Assembly (NCBI RefSeq): GCF_000067165.1
Contig: NC_010162.1
Span: 10,528,501 to 10,592,500 of the forward strand
DNA: 64,000 bases
Direction of reading: 5' to 3'
Origin: Sorangium cellulosum So ce56
GTDB lineage: Bacteria > Myxococcota_A > Polyangia > Polyangiales > Polyangiaceae
The notes under the pieces are model-generated. The model was not told where the DNA came from. It did no database searches and saw only the letters and a list, made by a program, of their open reading frames with translations. Of this stretch, positions 1-7,253 are shown one piece after another. The translations under genes and the position numbers were made by a program. Numbering within the stretch: position 1 is the first letter of the stretch; each line of letters begins with the position of its first letter.

Positions 1-798
1 CGCCGAGTAACAGTTGTCGGCGACGTGGGCGAAGGTGTCGAGCCCGACGATATCGCCTGTCCTGAAGCTCGCGCTCTTCGGGTGGGCCATGGCGATGCCG
101 GTGATGGCGTCGACGTCTTCCGGCGCGAGGCCGTCCTCGATCATGAGGTGGATGGCGGTCAGCATCGCGTGGGTGCCGATGCGATTGCCGACGAAGTTCG
201 GGGTGTCCTTGCCGAAGACGAGGCCCTTTCCGAGCACGTCCTCGCCGAGCTTCCGCACGCGGGCGACGACGGCGGGATCGGTGTCGGGCCCGACGACGAG
301 CTCGAGGAGCTTCATGTACCGGACCGGGTTGAAGAAGTGCATGACGAGGAATCGCTTGCGGAAGTCCGCGGAGCGCCCTTGCATCATCTCCTCGATGCGC
401 AGCCCGGACGTATTCGACGCCACGACCGCGTCGGGCCGCAAGACCTCTTCGAGCCGCGCGAAGAGGGCGCGCTTCGGCTCCATCTTCTCGATGATGGCCT
501 CGATAACGAGGTCGCATTGGGCGAGCTCGGCGAAGTGGTCTTCGGTGTTGCCGGTGCGCACGAGGCGGGCGTTCGACGGGTGGAAGAACGCGGCGGGCCT
601 GGCCTTGAGGGCCTTCTCGAGCCCGCCTGCGGCGAACCTGCTGCGGGCGGCCGGGTCCTTCTTCTCGGCGTCGGTGAGGTTCGGGGGCACGATATCGAGG
701 AGCAGGACCTCGATGCCGGCGTTCGCGAGGTGGGCGGCGATGCCGCTGCCCATGACGCCCGCGCCGATGACGCCCGCGCGGCGGATTGGTTTCGTCAT
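1..798 (-). CDS. 3-hydroxyacyl-CoA dehydrogenase, FadN/FadB type (5' part only)
   Basis: The N-terminal 266 residues are present and the gene runs off the left edge. The start ATG at 798-796 follows a strong GGAGGA ribosome site. Residues 8-14 give the Rossmann motif GAGVMGSG, followed by an acidic strand end (LLLDI), which is typical of NAD binding. Further on are VIEAIIEKMEPK, ASNTSGL and HFFNPVRYMKLLELV, hallmarks of 3-hydroxyacyl-CoA dehydrogenases that oxidise 3-hydroxyacyl-CoA in fatty-acid beta-oxidation. Only the NAD domain and the beginning of the C-terminal dehydrogenase domain are visible. The stretch just after the nucleotide-binding loop (DAEKKDPAARSRFAAGGL) resembles FadN-like proteins that also carry a C-terminal enoyl-CoA hydratase domain, but that part lies outside the window, so a single-domain enzyme cannot be excluded. 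Confidence 0.85.
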   Translation of the reverse strand, partial: MTKPIRRAGVIGAGVMGSGIAAHLANAGIEVLLLDIVPPNLTDAEKKDPAARSRFAAGGLEKALKARPAAFFHPSNARLVRTGNTEDHFAELAQCDLVIEAIIEKMEPKRALFARLEEVLRPDAVVASNTSGLRIEEMMQGRSADFRKRFLVMHFFNPVRYMKLLELVVGPDTDPAVVARVRKLGEDVLGKGLVFGKDTPNFVGNRIGTHAMLTAIHLMIEDGLAPEDVDAITGIAMAHPKSASFRTGDIVGLDTFAHVADNCYSA

Positions 799-1192
799 GC
801 AGATCCTCCGAGAGAGATGAATGGGGCGCAAACCATTGACGGAAAGGGCCCCGAGCGCAAGCGTATCCGGGGTGGACGGCCGCGCGGGAGAGCGAGCAAG
901 GTTACGCGTCGCCGTCGAGGGCGCGCGCTGATCGGCGAGGCGCCGCGGGACGCCGGGCGGACAAGGGCGGGTGTGCGACACCGAGCGACAGCTGCAATGA
1001 GAGGCGGCGCACGGCGTCCCCTGGATTACCGATGCCCCGTGCGTTCCGGAGATCGACCGTCCTCAGAGCACTTCCGTTTCCGGGAGAAGCGCGGGGAGAT
1101 GAGATGTGGGTTTCTGGGATGGACTGAGCATGGCGCCCGGTGCGAGCGTGCTCAGGCGAGGCCGCGCGGGCGGGCCGGCTGGGGTCGGCCGC
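799..1192. other. Intergenic region upstream of the dehydrogenase
   Basis: 394 bp without a convincing gene. Open frames here have the Arg/Ala/Pro-rich composition of GC-rich shadow frames. The part next to 798 must hold the promoter and ribosome site of the minus-strand dehydrogenase. I see no clear -35/-10 pair, hairpin or repeat. Confidence 0.5.
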
Positions 1193-1468
1193 TCAGTGCC
1201 ATGCCTGAGCGGACTGAACTGGCTGTCCGGTGCGGTCGTGCTCGGCGAGGAGGCGCTTCGAGATCTCGACGCACTCGGTGCAGGTGGCGAAGCGCGACTT
1301 GTGCAGGCACTGGATCCAGGTCGCCGACCCTTGCGCCAGGAACTCCTCCGGATCGAGGTGCTTGCCGCAGGCGACGCAGTGGATGTGCTTGTGCTCGTGA
1401 GGCTGCGCCGGGCGCGCGGGCGCAAGCGCCTTCCGCTCGCGCTTGGTGAGTCGCTTCTCTCGCTTCAT
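1193..1468 (-). CDS. Small Cys-rich, probably zinc-binding protein
   Basis: A 91-residue protein. The ATG at 1468 follows GAGGAGACC, a better start than the in-frame one nine codons upstream. The N-terminus is highly basic (KREKRLTKRERKAL). Two Cys pairs follow: HCVACGKHLDPEEF around residues 30-43 and FATCTECVEISKR near residues 60-72, with an extra Cys and several His between them (HEHKHIHC, QCLHK). The spacing looks like a zinc ribbon or treble-clef fold. No named family was recognised. Basic tail plus zinc knuckle would suit nucleic-acid or protein binding, but that is inference. It stands alone, with a gap of more than 250 bp on each side. Confidence 0.6.
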   Translation of the reverse strand: MKREKRLTKRERKALAPARPAQPHEHKHIHCVACGKHLDPEEFLAQGSATWIQCLHKSRFATCTECVEISKRLLAEHDRTGQPVQSAQAWH

Positions 1469-1742
1469 GGTCTCCTCGATGGCGGGTGGCCGCACGGCCT
1501 CGTGCGGGCGCCGGTGAAGCTACCACGCGCCGCTCGGCGAGAGTTCCGGACGGCGGCGCGGCGGCGCGGGACGGACCTGCGCGACGTCGCCCGCGGATGG
1601 CGGCGGCGTGTGGGCGTGTGGGTTGACTTCGTCCAGGGGGTGTGCGTACCCGGCGAAGCGACCGCGCCTCCCCGGGCCCGCGCTGCGCTCGGACGGCGTT
1701 GCGAGAGCGGCGCGGAAAGTGGGCGCGGTGGGCCCGCGCGCG

Positions 1743-2056
1743 TTACCCCTCGCCGTCCTCGCAGCCACGGAGCGCCTCCTCTTCGTCCATCTCGGCGACC
1801 TCGGTCGCGTAGTACCGAAGGGAGTGATAGGTTCGTCGCAAGGCCTTCAGGAAATCGAGCCCATCCTCGAGGTTGTAAACGCGCTCGTAGCTAGGCAGCC
1901 CTTGCTCGAGGATGTCGCCGACCGCGTTCATGCAATTCGGGTGGAGCTTCACGATCTGCACGGGGGGCCCGCCGACCCGAGGACGAAGCGAGCCAGCGGG
2001 ACGACCACCTGGCGCGCCCTGACGAGGTGGAGCTCCACGACTTTGACCTTGGCCAT
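1743..2056 (-). pseudogene. Small unknown gene split by a 1-base frameshift
   Basis: From ATG 2056, preceded by GGGAGAGCAAG, the frame reads MAKVKVVELHLVRARQVVV and continues naturally to about residue 30, then stops at 1951-1949. A different frame continues to a stop at 1743 with equally natural sequence (VQIVKLHPNCMNAVGDILEQ, then LEDGLDFLKALRRTYHSLRY and an acidic tail). The two halves meet at a G6 run (1962-1967; C6 in the sense strand). Adding one C restores a continuous 104-residue protein through GSAGPPVQIVKLH. Either the gene is broken or the run was mis-sequenced. No family was recognised. The frame running upstream of the ATG on the 3' half's frame is Arg/Gly/Pro-rich and looks non-coding. 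Confidence 0.5.
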
Positions 2057-2174
2057 CTTGCTCTCCCTCTATCTGGGTTTTCAGCTCTTCGTCGAAGTTC
2101 GGGCCGGCGTATTTACGCGGCAGCACGTGGGGGAGCCACCACCGCTCTTCACGCGCCGCCTCGCGTCTCCTGCT
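2057..2174 (-). other. Possible remnant coding segment
   Basis: Between two small minus-strand genes one frame reads a protein-like stretch (EERWWLPHVLPRKYAGPNFD, then EELKTQIEGEQ) but has no start codon after the TGA at 2175. A TTG overlapping that TGA opens only a nine-codon frame. It could be the remnant of a further small gene in this cluster. The assignment is weak. Confidence 0.25.
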
Positions 2175-2606
2175 TCAATGCGACTCTACGAAGATGACGG
2201 AGGTAGCCTGCTCGATCTCCGGTTTGTCGTAGACGATCCCCCCCGCGTCATTCTTGCGATAGATCTGGAACACCTGGACCGCTTCGCCAGAGGCTAGCTC
2301 CACGACGGCATGGATGGCGTCCACGTCCTCCGATGCGCCTCGTTCGCGGACGCGCACGTCTCGATAGAGCACGACCGCTCGGAGCTCCTCGGCCGCCGCG
2401 CGCTGCCGGAACGCGGTCGTGAGGAGCGTCCAGCCGTTGACACCGCCGTGCGGCGCCACGCCGATGGCATACTTCCCGGCGGCGTCGACCGCGATGGAAC
2501 CGGGGAGAAATGTCCCCTGTTCCTCCAGAGCACTCTTTGCGACGTCGAGCACCAGCGCAACGAGACGCGAGAGCTCGCCCATCCTTTCGTGACGTTCGTT
2601 ATTCAT
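2175..2606 (-). CDS. Hypothetical protein, 143 aa
   Basis: The start ATG at 2606 overlaps the stop of the 29-codon frame upstream in an ATGA arrangement, which supports this start over the in-frame one 20 codons further upstream. An alternative is the Met eight codons downstream. The N-terminal third is helical (GELSRLVALVLDVAKSALEE). The rest alternates short beta-like segments (GSIAVDAAGKYAIGVAPHGG; AVVLYRDVRV; AVVELASGEAVQVFQIYRK) and suggests a small alpha/beta protein. No signal peptide, membrane segment or Cys motif is present, and no family was recognised. It sits in a lower-GC cluster of small minus-strand genes. Confidence 0.5.
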   Translation of the reverse strand: MNNERHERMGELSRLVALVLDVAKSALEEQGTFLPGSIAVDAAGKYAIGVAPHGGVNGWTLLTTAFRQRAAAEELRAVVLYRDVRVRERGASEDVDAIHAVVELASGEAVQVFQIYRKNDAGGIVYDKPEIEQATSVIFVESH

Positions 2607-2692
2607 AGACGGTAGGATCGACTCTGATGGTTGATGGAGGTCTCGATGAAATACAGTGAGCCGCAAGGCGGGACGAACATGTCCTCCGTCAT
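2603..2692 (-). CDS. Possible 29-aa translationally coupled ORF
   Basis: ATG 2692 overlaps the TGA (2691-2689) of the restored upstream gene, and its own TGA overlaps the ATG at 2606, both as ATGA. The peptide (MTEDMFVPPCGSLYFIETSI, then nine more residues) could be a real micro-protein or a leader that re-initiates ribosomes between its neighbours. Evidence is limited to the double overlap and non-random composition. Confidence 0.3.
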   Translation of the reverse strand: MTEDMFVPPCGSLYFIETSINHQSRSYRL

Positions 2693-2893
2693 GACGTGAT
2701 GCCGAGCAAGAAGAGGGCGTCCGCCCACAGCGGCCAGAGCGTGCGGAACGGGTGGGTCGCCAGCACGACGCCGCCGCGTGGAAGGCGCCGCACGTGGTAG
2801 GGGGGCGTGGCGCTCGATGAACTGGACGTGCTTGCGCGAGGTGACGTCCGCCTCGTAGGTGGGCGCGCCAGCTTTCGTTTCATTGACGTTCAT
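2689..2893 (-). pseudogene. Small unknown gene with a homopolymer frameshift
   Basis: ATG 2893 follows GAGGACGG. The first 31 codons (MNVNETKAGAPTYEADVTSR, then KHVQFIERHAP) look coding. After a G6 run at 2800-2805 (C6 in sense) this frame turns Arg-rich. The next frame instead continues with PYHVRRLPRGGVVLATHPFR and ends in a hydrophobic segment (TLWPLWADALFLLGITS) at the TGA at 2689. Removing one C joins the halves into a 67-residue protein. This is a gene lesion or a sequencing error, the second in under 1 kb at the same kind of run. The C-terminal hydrophobic segment may be membrane-associated. Family unknown. Confidence 0.5.
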
Positions 2894-3174
2894 CCGTCCT
2901 CAACGCACGAACCATCGCCGGGCTGCTCCGTGGCAGCGCGCCGCGCGTGCTTCGTGCCGTGAGGGGCCGCCCGCGCGTCCGACGGAGTCCGCGATTGTCC
3001 CCAAGGACGCCAAGTCTACGGAGCGCCGCTCGCACCAGACCGATAGAGCAAAAAACCGACGGTCTCTCACTCCCGCGCGCGCAACAATCCTCTTTCAACC
3101 GTCGAAACACCCATTGTAGCTTCTGCTCTCATTGCCGCCGTCCGGATCCCCCGGTCGGCAGGGAGGAACTCAGC

Positions 3175-3969
3175 ATGGATTATTCGGACGAAGTCCTCGA
3201 GGCCACGCCTGAGCGCGTCACCAAGTTCTTGACGGGGATGGGCGCTGTCGCCGCGATCCGCACGTCGATGGCCGAGGCGGGGATGACGGATGACGACATC
3301 CTGGAGGGCCGCGCGCTGCTCCTCGACGTCCTCGCCGCTCCCCGCAAGATGGGCGCGCCGCCCGATACCGACGATGCCAGGGCGCAGCGCGCCGCGACGA
3401 CGGAGCTCGACCAGTGGGACGAGCCCAATTTCACCCGTCATGGCGCCGCGCTCCGCCGGCGTTTCCCCGACGTGAACGCTTATGTCTTCAAGGACCTCGC
3501 GCCCTCCACCGGCACCGCCGCCGTCCAGGGAGTGGCCACCTTCCTCGCGCGGCTCGATGCCCTCGAGAATGGCACCGACCCGGGCCGCGCTGGAACGAAG
3601 CAGGGCGACAAGAAGGCCGTTGCTTTCCTCGCGACGCGCAGCCTCGACAAGGCCGAGCGCAAGCGCCTCCAGGGGCTCGTCGACGTCGCGCTCGGCCCGA
3701 CATCCCCTTTGCCCGAGCAGGCCGAGCTCCCGGAGACGGCGCGCCGGCGCGAAGCGCTCGTGAAGCTGCGCTCCTGGTTCGACGAGTGGTCGACCACGGC
3801 CCGCGCCGTCATCAAGAAGCGCGGTTACCTCATCCGCCTCGGCCTCGCGAGCCGCAAGGCGCGCCAGCGCAAGCCCACCGCCGCGCCGCCCAAGCCGGGC
3901 AAGCCCACGGCCATGCCATCCCAGCCGACCTCGCCGGGCGAAGCGACCCACGAGACGCACATCGAGTAA
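3175..3969 (+). CDS. Hypothetical protein with basic Pro-rich tail, 264 aa
   Basis: The start ATG at 3175 follows a strong GGGAGGAA ribosome site. The upstream in-frame extension is low-complexity and not credible. The body is predicted mostly helical: an N-terminal segment (EVLEATPERVTKFLTGMGAV), a DxW-containing middle (LDQWDEPNFTRHGAALRRRF), a helical C-terminal part (RREALVKLRSWFDEWSTTAR) and KKRGYLIRLGLASRKARQRK just before a Pro/Ala-rich tail of about 35 residues. No catalytic motif, signal peptide or membrane helix was seen. It is monocistronic: a 280-bp gap upstream and the repeat array downstream. No family was recognised. Confidence 0.65.
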   Translation: MDYSDEVLEATPERVTKFLTGMGAVAAIRTSMAEAGMTDDDILEGRALLLDVLAAPRKMGAPPDTDDARAQRAATTELDQWDEPNFTRHGAALRRRFPDVNAYVFKDLAPSTGTAAVQGVATFLARLDALENGTDPGRAGTKQGDKKAVAFLATRSLDKAERKRLQGLVDVALGPTSPLPEQAELPETARRREALVKLRSWFDEWSTTARAVIKKRGYLIRLGLASRKARQRKPTAAPPKPGKPTAMPSQPTSPGEATHETHIE

Positions 3970-4009
3970 CCCGGCTCACAAACCAATGCCTCCGGCGCGC
4001 CGATGAGAC

Positions 4010-4217
4010 CTTCCGACGCGCTCCGGAAGCTTCCGACGCGTTCTGAAAGCTTCCGACGCGCTCCGGAGCACGAAATTTCGCGTACTTAGCAGCGTCCGTT
4101 GCGCCCCCGGCGCCGTCCGACACGCGCTGGAGGACGAATTTCCCGGTAAATTCCGCATCTCGCCTCCACGCCGGAAGCTTCCGGAGCGCGTCGGAAACCT
4201 CCGGAGCGCGTCGGAAG
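4010..4217. repeat. 20-bp unit in direct and inverted tandem arrays
   Basis: Three head-to-tail copies of CTTCCGACGCGCTCCGGAAG occupy 4010-4029, 4030-4049 and 4050-4069, the second and third slightly diverged. Two copies of the reverse complement (CTTCCGGAGCGCGTCGGAAG-like) occupy 4178-4197 and 4198-4217. Each unit can itself form a short hairpin, and the two arrays face each other across 108 bp, so the whole 208 bp can fold as a large stem. It lies between convergent genes (stops at 3969 and 4234). Confidence 0.85.
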
Positions 4218-4233
4218 CCTTCGACCCGCGTCC

Positions 4234-5403
4234 TCAGCGTCCCGCCGCCGACTCGAACCTGGGCGCCGCGTCGAACGTCTCCGCCAGCGTCCTCCGGTAC
4301 TCGTCGGCCATCTGCACGAGCCCATCGATGAGCAGCGCCACGTCGTGGTCCGCGCACCCCTCCAGCGACGCCACGCACGACGCCGACACCTCGTCGCCCG
4401 TGAGCGACACGCGGAACTCCCCCGTCGTCTGGTCGTTCATCGTGAGCAGGAACCGGTAGAACGGCTCGTGGTTCGCCGCAGGCAGCCCCACGACCGGCGC
4501 GCGCAGCGTCAGCAGGCGCCCCGCCTCGTCGATCTCGATGTCCACCTGCGTCGCCGCCTCCGCCGTGGGGTACGGCCGCTGCGCGATGCGCCACGCCCTC
4601 GGACCGACACGCACCCGGTTGGCGATGAGCCCGAGCGTCGACAGGCCCTGCCGGATCACCCGCTCGACGCCCGCGCGCGCCGGGCACGGCGGGTACGCGT
4701 GCGGCAGCAGGCGGCCGCAGCCCAGGCACCTGTCGCACTCGACGTCGAACGGCTCCTCGCACGCCGGGCAGCGGTACACCGGCGCCCGGTCCCTGAGCTC
4801 CGCGAGCGGCCGATCCCCGAGGGCGAGCAGCGGCTGGAACGCGCCCGCCGGGACCACCACGCAATGACCCGCGAGCTCCCCGGCCGCGCCGGACGGCGCC
4901 GCGACCACGCCGATCACCCGCCCCTCGGGATCGAGCACCGGCGCGCCGAGGGGCGCCGCCACGTCGAGCTCGAATACCGGGAGCTGCCCGTCGACCTTGC
5001 GCGCCACGTGGCAGACCCGCGCGACCGCGAGGCGCAGGCTCTGCCCCGGGAGGCAGCTCAGCACCGCGGCGCGCTCGCCGAGCCGCGGCTCGGCCGCGGC
5101 TCGCGCGGCGAGCGCCGCGACGCCGGGCGGATCGGCCGGCGCGACGAGCGCAACGTCGCGGCCCACGTCAGCGGCGATCACCCGCCCCGCCATGCCCCGC
5201 CCGTCCTCGAACGCCAGCGCGACCTCCGTCGGGTAGCCGAGCCCGCGCCGGCTCGCCACCACGACGCCGTTGCCGAGCGCAACCCAGCCGGTCGTCACGA
5301 GCGCGCCGGCGCGGATCGCCACCACCGAGCGGCGGGCGCGGGCGACGCGCTCGTGGAGCAGCGCGAGATCGCCGTCGCCGTGCGCCGCCAGCTGCGACGT
5401 CAT
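4234..5403 (-). CDS. Degenerate trypsin-like protein with zinc ribbon
   Basis: 389 residues. The ATG at 5403 overlaps the stop of the upstream gene (ATGA), so the two are translationally coupled. The N-terminal 200 residues follow the trypsin/HtrA fold pattern: VTTGWVALGNGVVVASRRGL at the position of the GxG/His segment, VIAADVGRDVALV at the Asp segment, and LDVAAPLGAPVLDPEGRVIG where GxSGGP plus the last strand should be. The His and Ser positions are replaced (ASRR; PLGAP), so it is probably non-catalytic. A zinc ribbon follows (CPACEEPFDVECDRCLGCG). The last 130 residues (EPFYRFLLTMNDQTTGEFRV, then LLIDGLVQMADEYRRTL) resemble YbjN/CesT-like chaperone folds. No signal peptide, so cytoplasmic. 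A peptide-binding or scaffold role is inference. Confidence 0.6.
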   Translation of the reverse strand: MTSQLAAHGDGDLALLHERVARARRSVVAIRAGALVTTGWVALGNGVVVASRRGLGYPTEVALAFEDGRGMAGRVIAADVGRDVALVAPADPPGVAALAARAAAEPRLGERAAVLSCLPGQSLRLAVARVCHVARKVDGQLPVFELDVAAPLGAPVLDPEGRVIGVVAAPSGAAGELAGHCVVVPAGAFQPLLALGDRPLAELRDRAPVYRCPACEEPFDVECDRCLGCGRLLPHAYPPCPARAGVERVIRQGLSTLGLIANRVRVGPRAWRIAQRPYPTAEAATQVDIEIDEAGRLLTLRAPVVGLPAANHEPFYRFLLTMNDQTTGEFRVSLTGDEVSASCVASLEGCADHDVALLIDGLVQMADEYRRTLAETFDAAPRFESAAGR

Positions 5404-7205
5404 TGCGCGACGATCCTCGAGAGCGCCGTCATCAGGAGCTCTATCGTGCCGGGTTTGGCGCCGTCCCGCTGCGCGTAGGCGACGATGTCGCGCAGCCGCT
5501 GCTCGGTCTTGGCGGGCAGCTTCGTGCGCACGAGGAGCTCGGACAGGGCCCCGATCGCGAGGAAGTGGCGGAGCATCGGGTCGGCCGGCGCGCGCTCGAT
5601 CTCGCGCAGGTAGCGGCCGAGGTGCTCGCGCGCGAGCGCCGCCGTGGTGAGCGGATCGATGTGCAGCGGCTTCTCCTCGGGCACCTGGCCGCGCACCGCC
5701 ACGAGCCGCTCCATCGCGAGGAGCGCCGGCTCCGCGACGCCGGCGGTGTTCCCGCGGCGCGCGCCGCCCTCGGCCTGGATGAGCTCGCGGGTCGCGGCCG
5801 CCGTGCAGCGGTAGAGGTGCGCCACCGCGTCGGGCATCGCCTCGCCGTGCTCGTAGATCGCGCGGAAGACCGTGCACCGGATGAGGAGCACCATCACGCC
5901 CGGCCGCTCCTGGAAGCTGAGCGCCGCGCCGAGCACCTGCGCGTCCCGGAGCAGCTGGCAGAACCGATCGGCCGCCGCGTTCGCCGACTCCGGGCGGGAC
6001 GGGATGCTCCGGCGCGACGGAGGCTCGATCTCCACCTCCGGCAGCGCGGGCGGGCGCACCGACAGCGGCGTCGCCGCCATGGAGGACGCGCGACGAAAGG
6101 GCACGGTGCGCGCGCTGCGGCGATCGCTGACCTGCGCCGGCGTCTCCGCGGCCGCCGCCTGCTCACCGGGCAGCGGCGCCGCCGTCACCGCGCTCCCCGG
6201 GGCCGGCTTCGCGGCGCCGCCCTCGGACCCCGGCATCGCGGCGCCGCCGCTCGCCTTCGACGCCGCGACGGCGTCGTGCGCCGGCGGGAGGATGCCAGCC
6301 TTGGGCGCGGGCGCGCCGCCGTTCTTCGACGACGCGGCGCTCGGCGCCGGCATCGGCGCCGACGCCAGCGACGGGGACAGGATGTCGGGGATCGCGTCCG
6401 CGTCGCGGATGGGACGCGCGACCGACTCGGGCAGGCGCGGCAAGGGGGGCGCCGCCCACGCCGCCAGCTCCTCGAGCGGCGTCCGCGCCCCCGAGACCGG
6501 CGTCGCCGGCGCGCCGGCCCGCACCGACGGAGCGCTCTGCGGGCGGGCAGGCGCGGGCGGGACCGTGAGGTTCTTGAGCGGCCGGGCGCGGCCGGCGGAG
6601 GCCCACGTGAGGCTCGCTCGCTGCTCCTCGGAGAACGGCGGCCGCGCGTCGAACCACGCGCCCATCGTCTCCCCGAGCCGCTGCGCCGCCTCGCCGCTCT
6701 CGCGCAGCGCCTGGCGCAGCGCCTCCGGCGTGAAGGCGGCGACGCGGCCGACGCGGCGGAGCAGCAGCAGATCCTCCCGCATGCACAGCCGGAACGGCTC
6801 GGGGCCGCTCGACAGCTCCAGCGCCGTCCTGAGCAGCGGCACCCGGTGCCGCTCCGCGACGCGCACGACGGGGACGTCGATCGACACCCGCTCGTTCGCC
6901 GCGTCGAGCGAGACGAAGAGCGTCATCGCCCCGAGCGGAACGATCCACCCCACGCCCTCCTGCAGCGTCGTCGCCTGGAGGCTCGCCCCGGCCTCCGCGG
7001 AGGCGCAGTGCGCGACGAAGCGCACCGGGTCGCGCGTGCGAAAGGCGTCGATCGAGCTCCCGTCCCAGTCCGCGTCCGCGGGCGGCTTGCGCGAGGCGGA
7101 GAGCACCGGCGACCGGTCCACCCCGCACGCCTCGCACCGCGGCCCACGCAGCGGGAACCCGCACGCGGAGCAGAAGTCGGAGGCCGGGCTCGAGGGGACC
7201 GCCAC
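5400..7205 (-). CDS. Zinc-ribbon / chaperone-like protein with long linker, 601 aa
   Basis: The N-terminus is a zinc ribbon (CSACGFPLRGPRCEACG, residues 12-28). Residues about 50-205 form an alpha/beta domain (WIVPLGAMTLFVSLDAANER; FRLCMREDLLLLRRVGRVAA; ALRQALRESGEAAQRLGETM) resembling the YbjN/CesT-like end of the next gene. A Pro/Ala/Ser-rich linker of about 170 residues follows. The last 190 residues are helical (ANAAADRFCQLLRDAQVLGA; EHLGRYLREIERAPADPMLR; KTEQRLRDIVAYAQRDGAKP). No membrane helix or enzyme motif is visible. It overlaps the pseudo-protease gene by 4 bp and begins 48 bp after nuoH ends, so all three may be cotranscribed. A joint adaptor complex with its neighbour is plausible but inferred. 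I do not recognise a named family. Confidence 0.55.
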   Translation of the reverse strand: MAVPSSPASDFCSACGFPLRGPRCEACGVDRSPVLSASRKPPADADWDGSSIDAFRTRDPVRFVAHCASAEAGASLQATTLQEGVGWIVPLGAMTLFVSLDAANERVSIDVPVVRVAERHRVPLLRTALELSSGPEPFRLCMREDLLLLRRVGRVAAFTPEALRQALRESGEAAQRLGETMGAWFDARPPFSEEQRASLTWASAGRARPLKNLTVPPAPARPQSAPSVRAGAPATPVSGARTPLEELAAWAAPPLPRLPESVARPIRDADAIPDILSPSLASAPMPAPSAASSKNGGAPAPKAGILPPAHDAVAASKASGGAAMPGSEGGAAKPAPGSAVTAAPLPGEQAAAAETPAQVSDRRSARTVPFRRASSMAATPLSVRPPALPEVEIEPPSRRSIPSRPESANAAADRFCQLLRDAQVLGAALSFQERPGVMVLLIRCTVFRAIYEHGEAMPDAVAHLYRCTAAATRELIQAEGGARRGNTAGVAEPALLAMERLVAVRGQVPEEKPLHIDPLTTAALAREHLGRYLREIERAPADPMLRHFLAIGALSELLVRTKLPAKTEQRLRDIVAYAQRDGAKPGTIELLMTALSRIVAQ

Positions 7206-7253
7206 GCCGACAGCATACCTCAGCGCAAGGCCGAGGTGGCACCGCGGTTGCGC

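Noticed and set aside
2947..3174. N-terminal extension of the unknown gene at 3175
   Set aside because: Arg/Ser/Pro-rich, no ribosome site, while ATG 3175 has GGGAGGAA.
4010..4217. CRISPR array
   Set aside because: Units are 20 bp, head to tail without spacers, and occur in both orientations; no cas genes.
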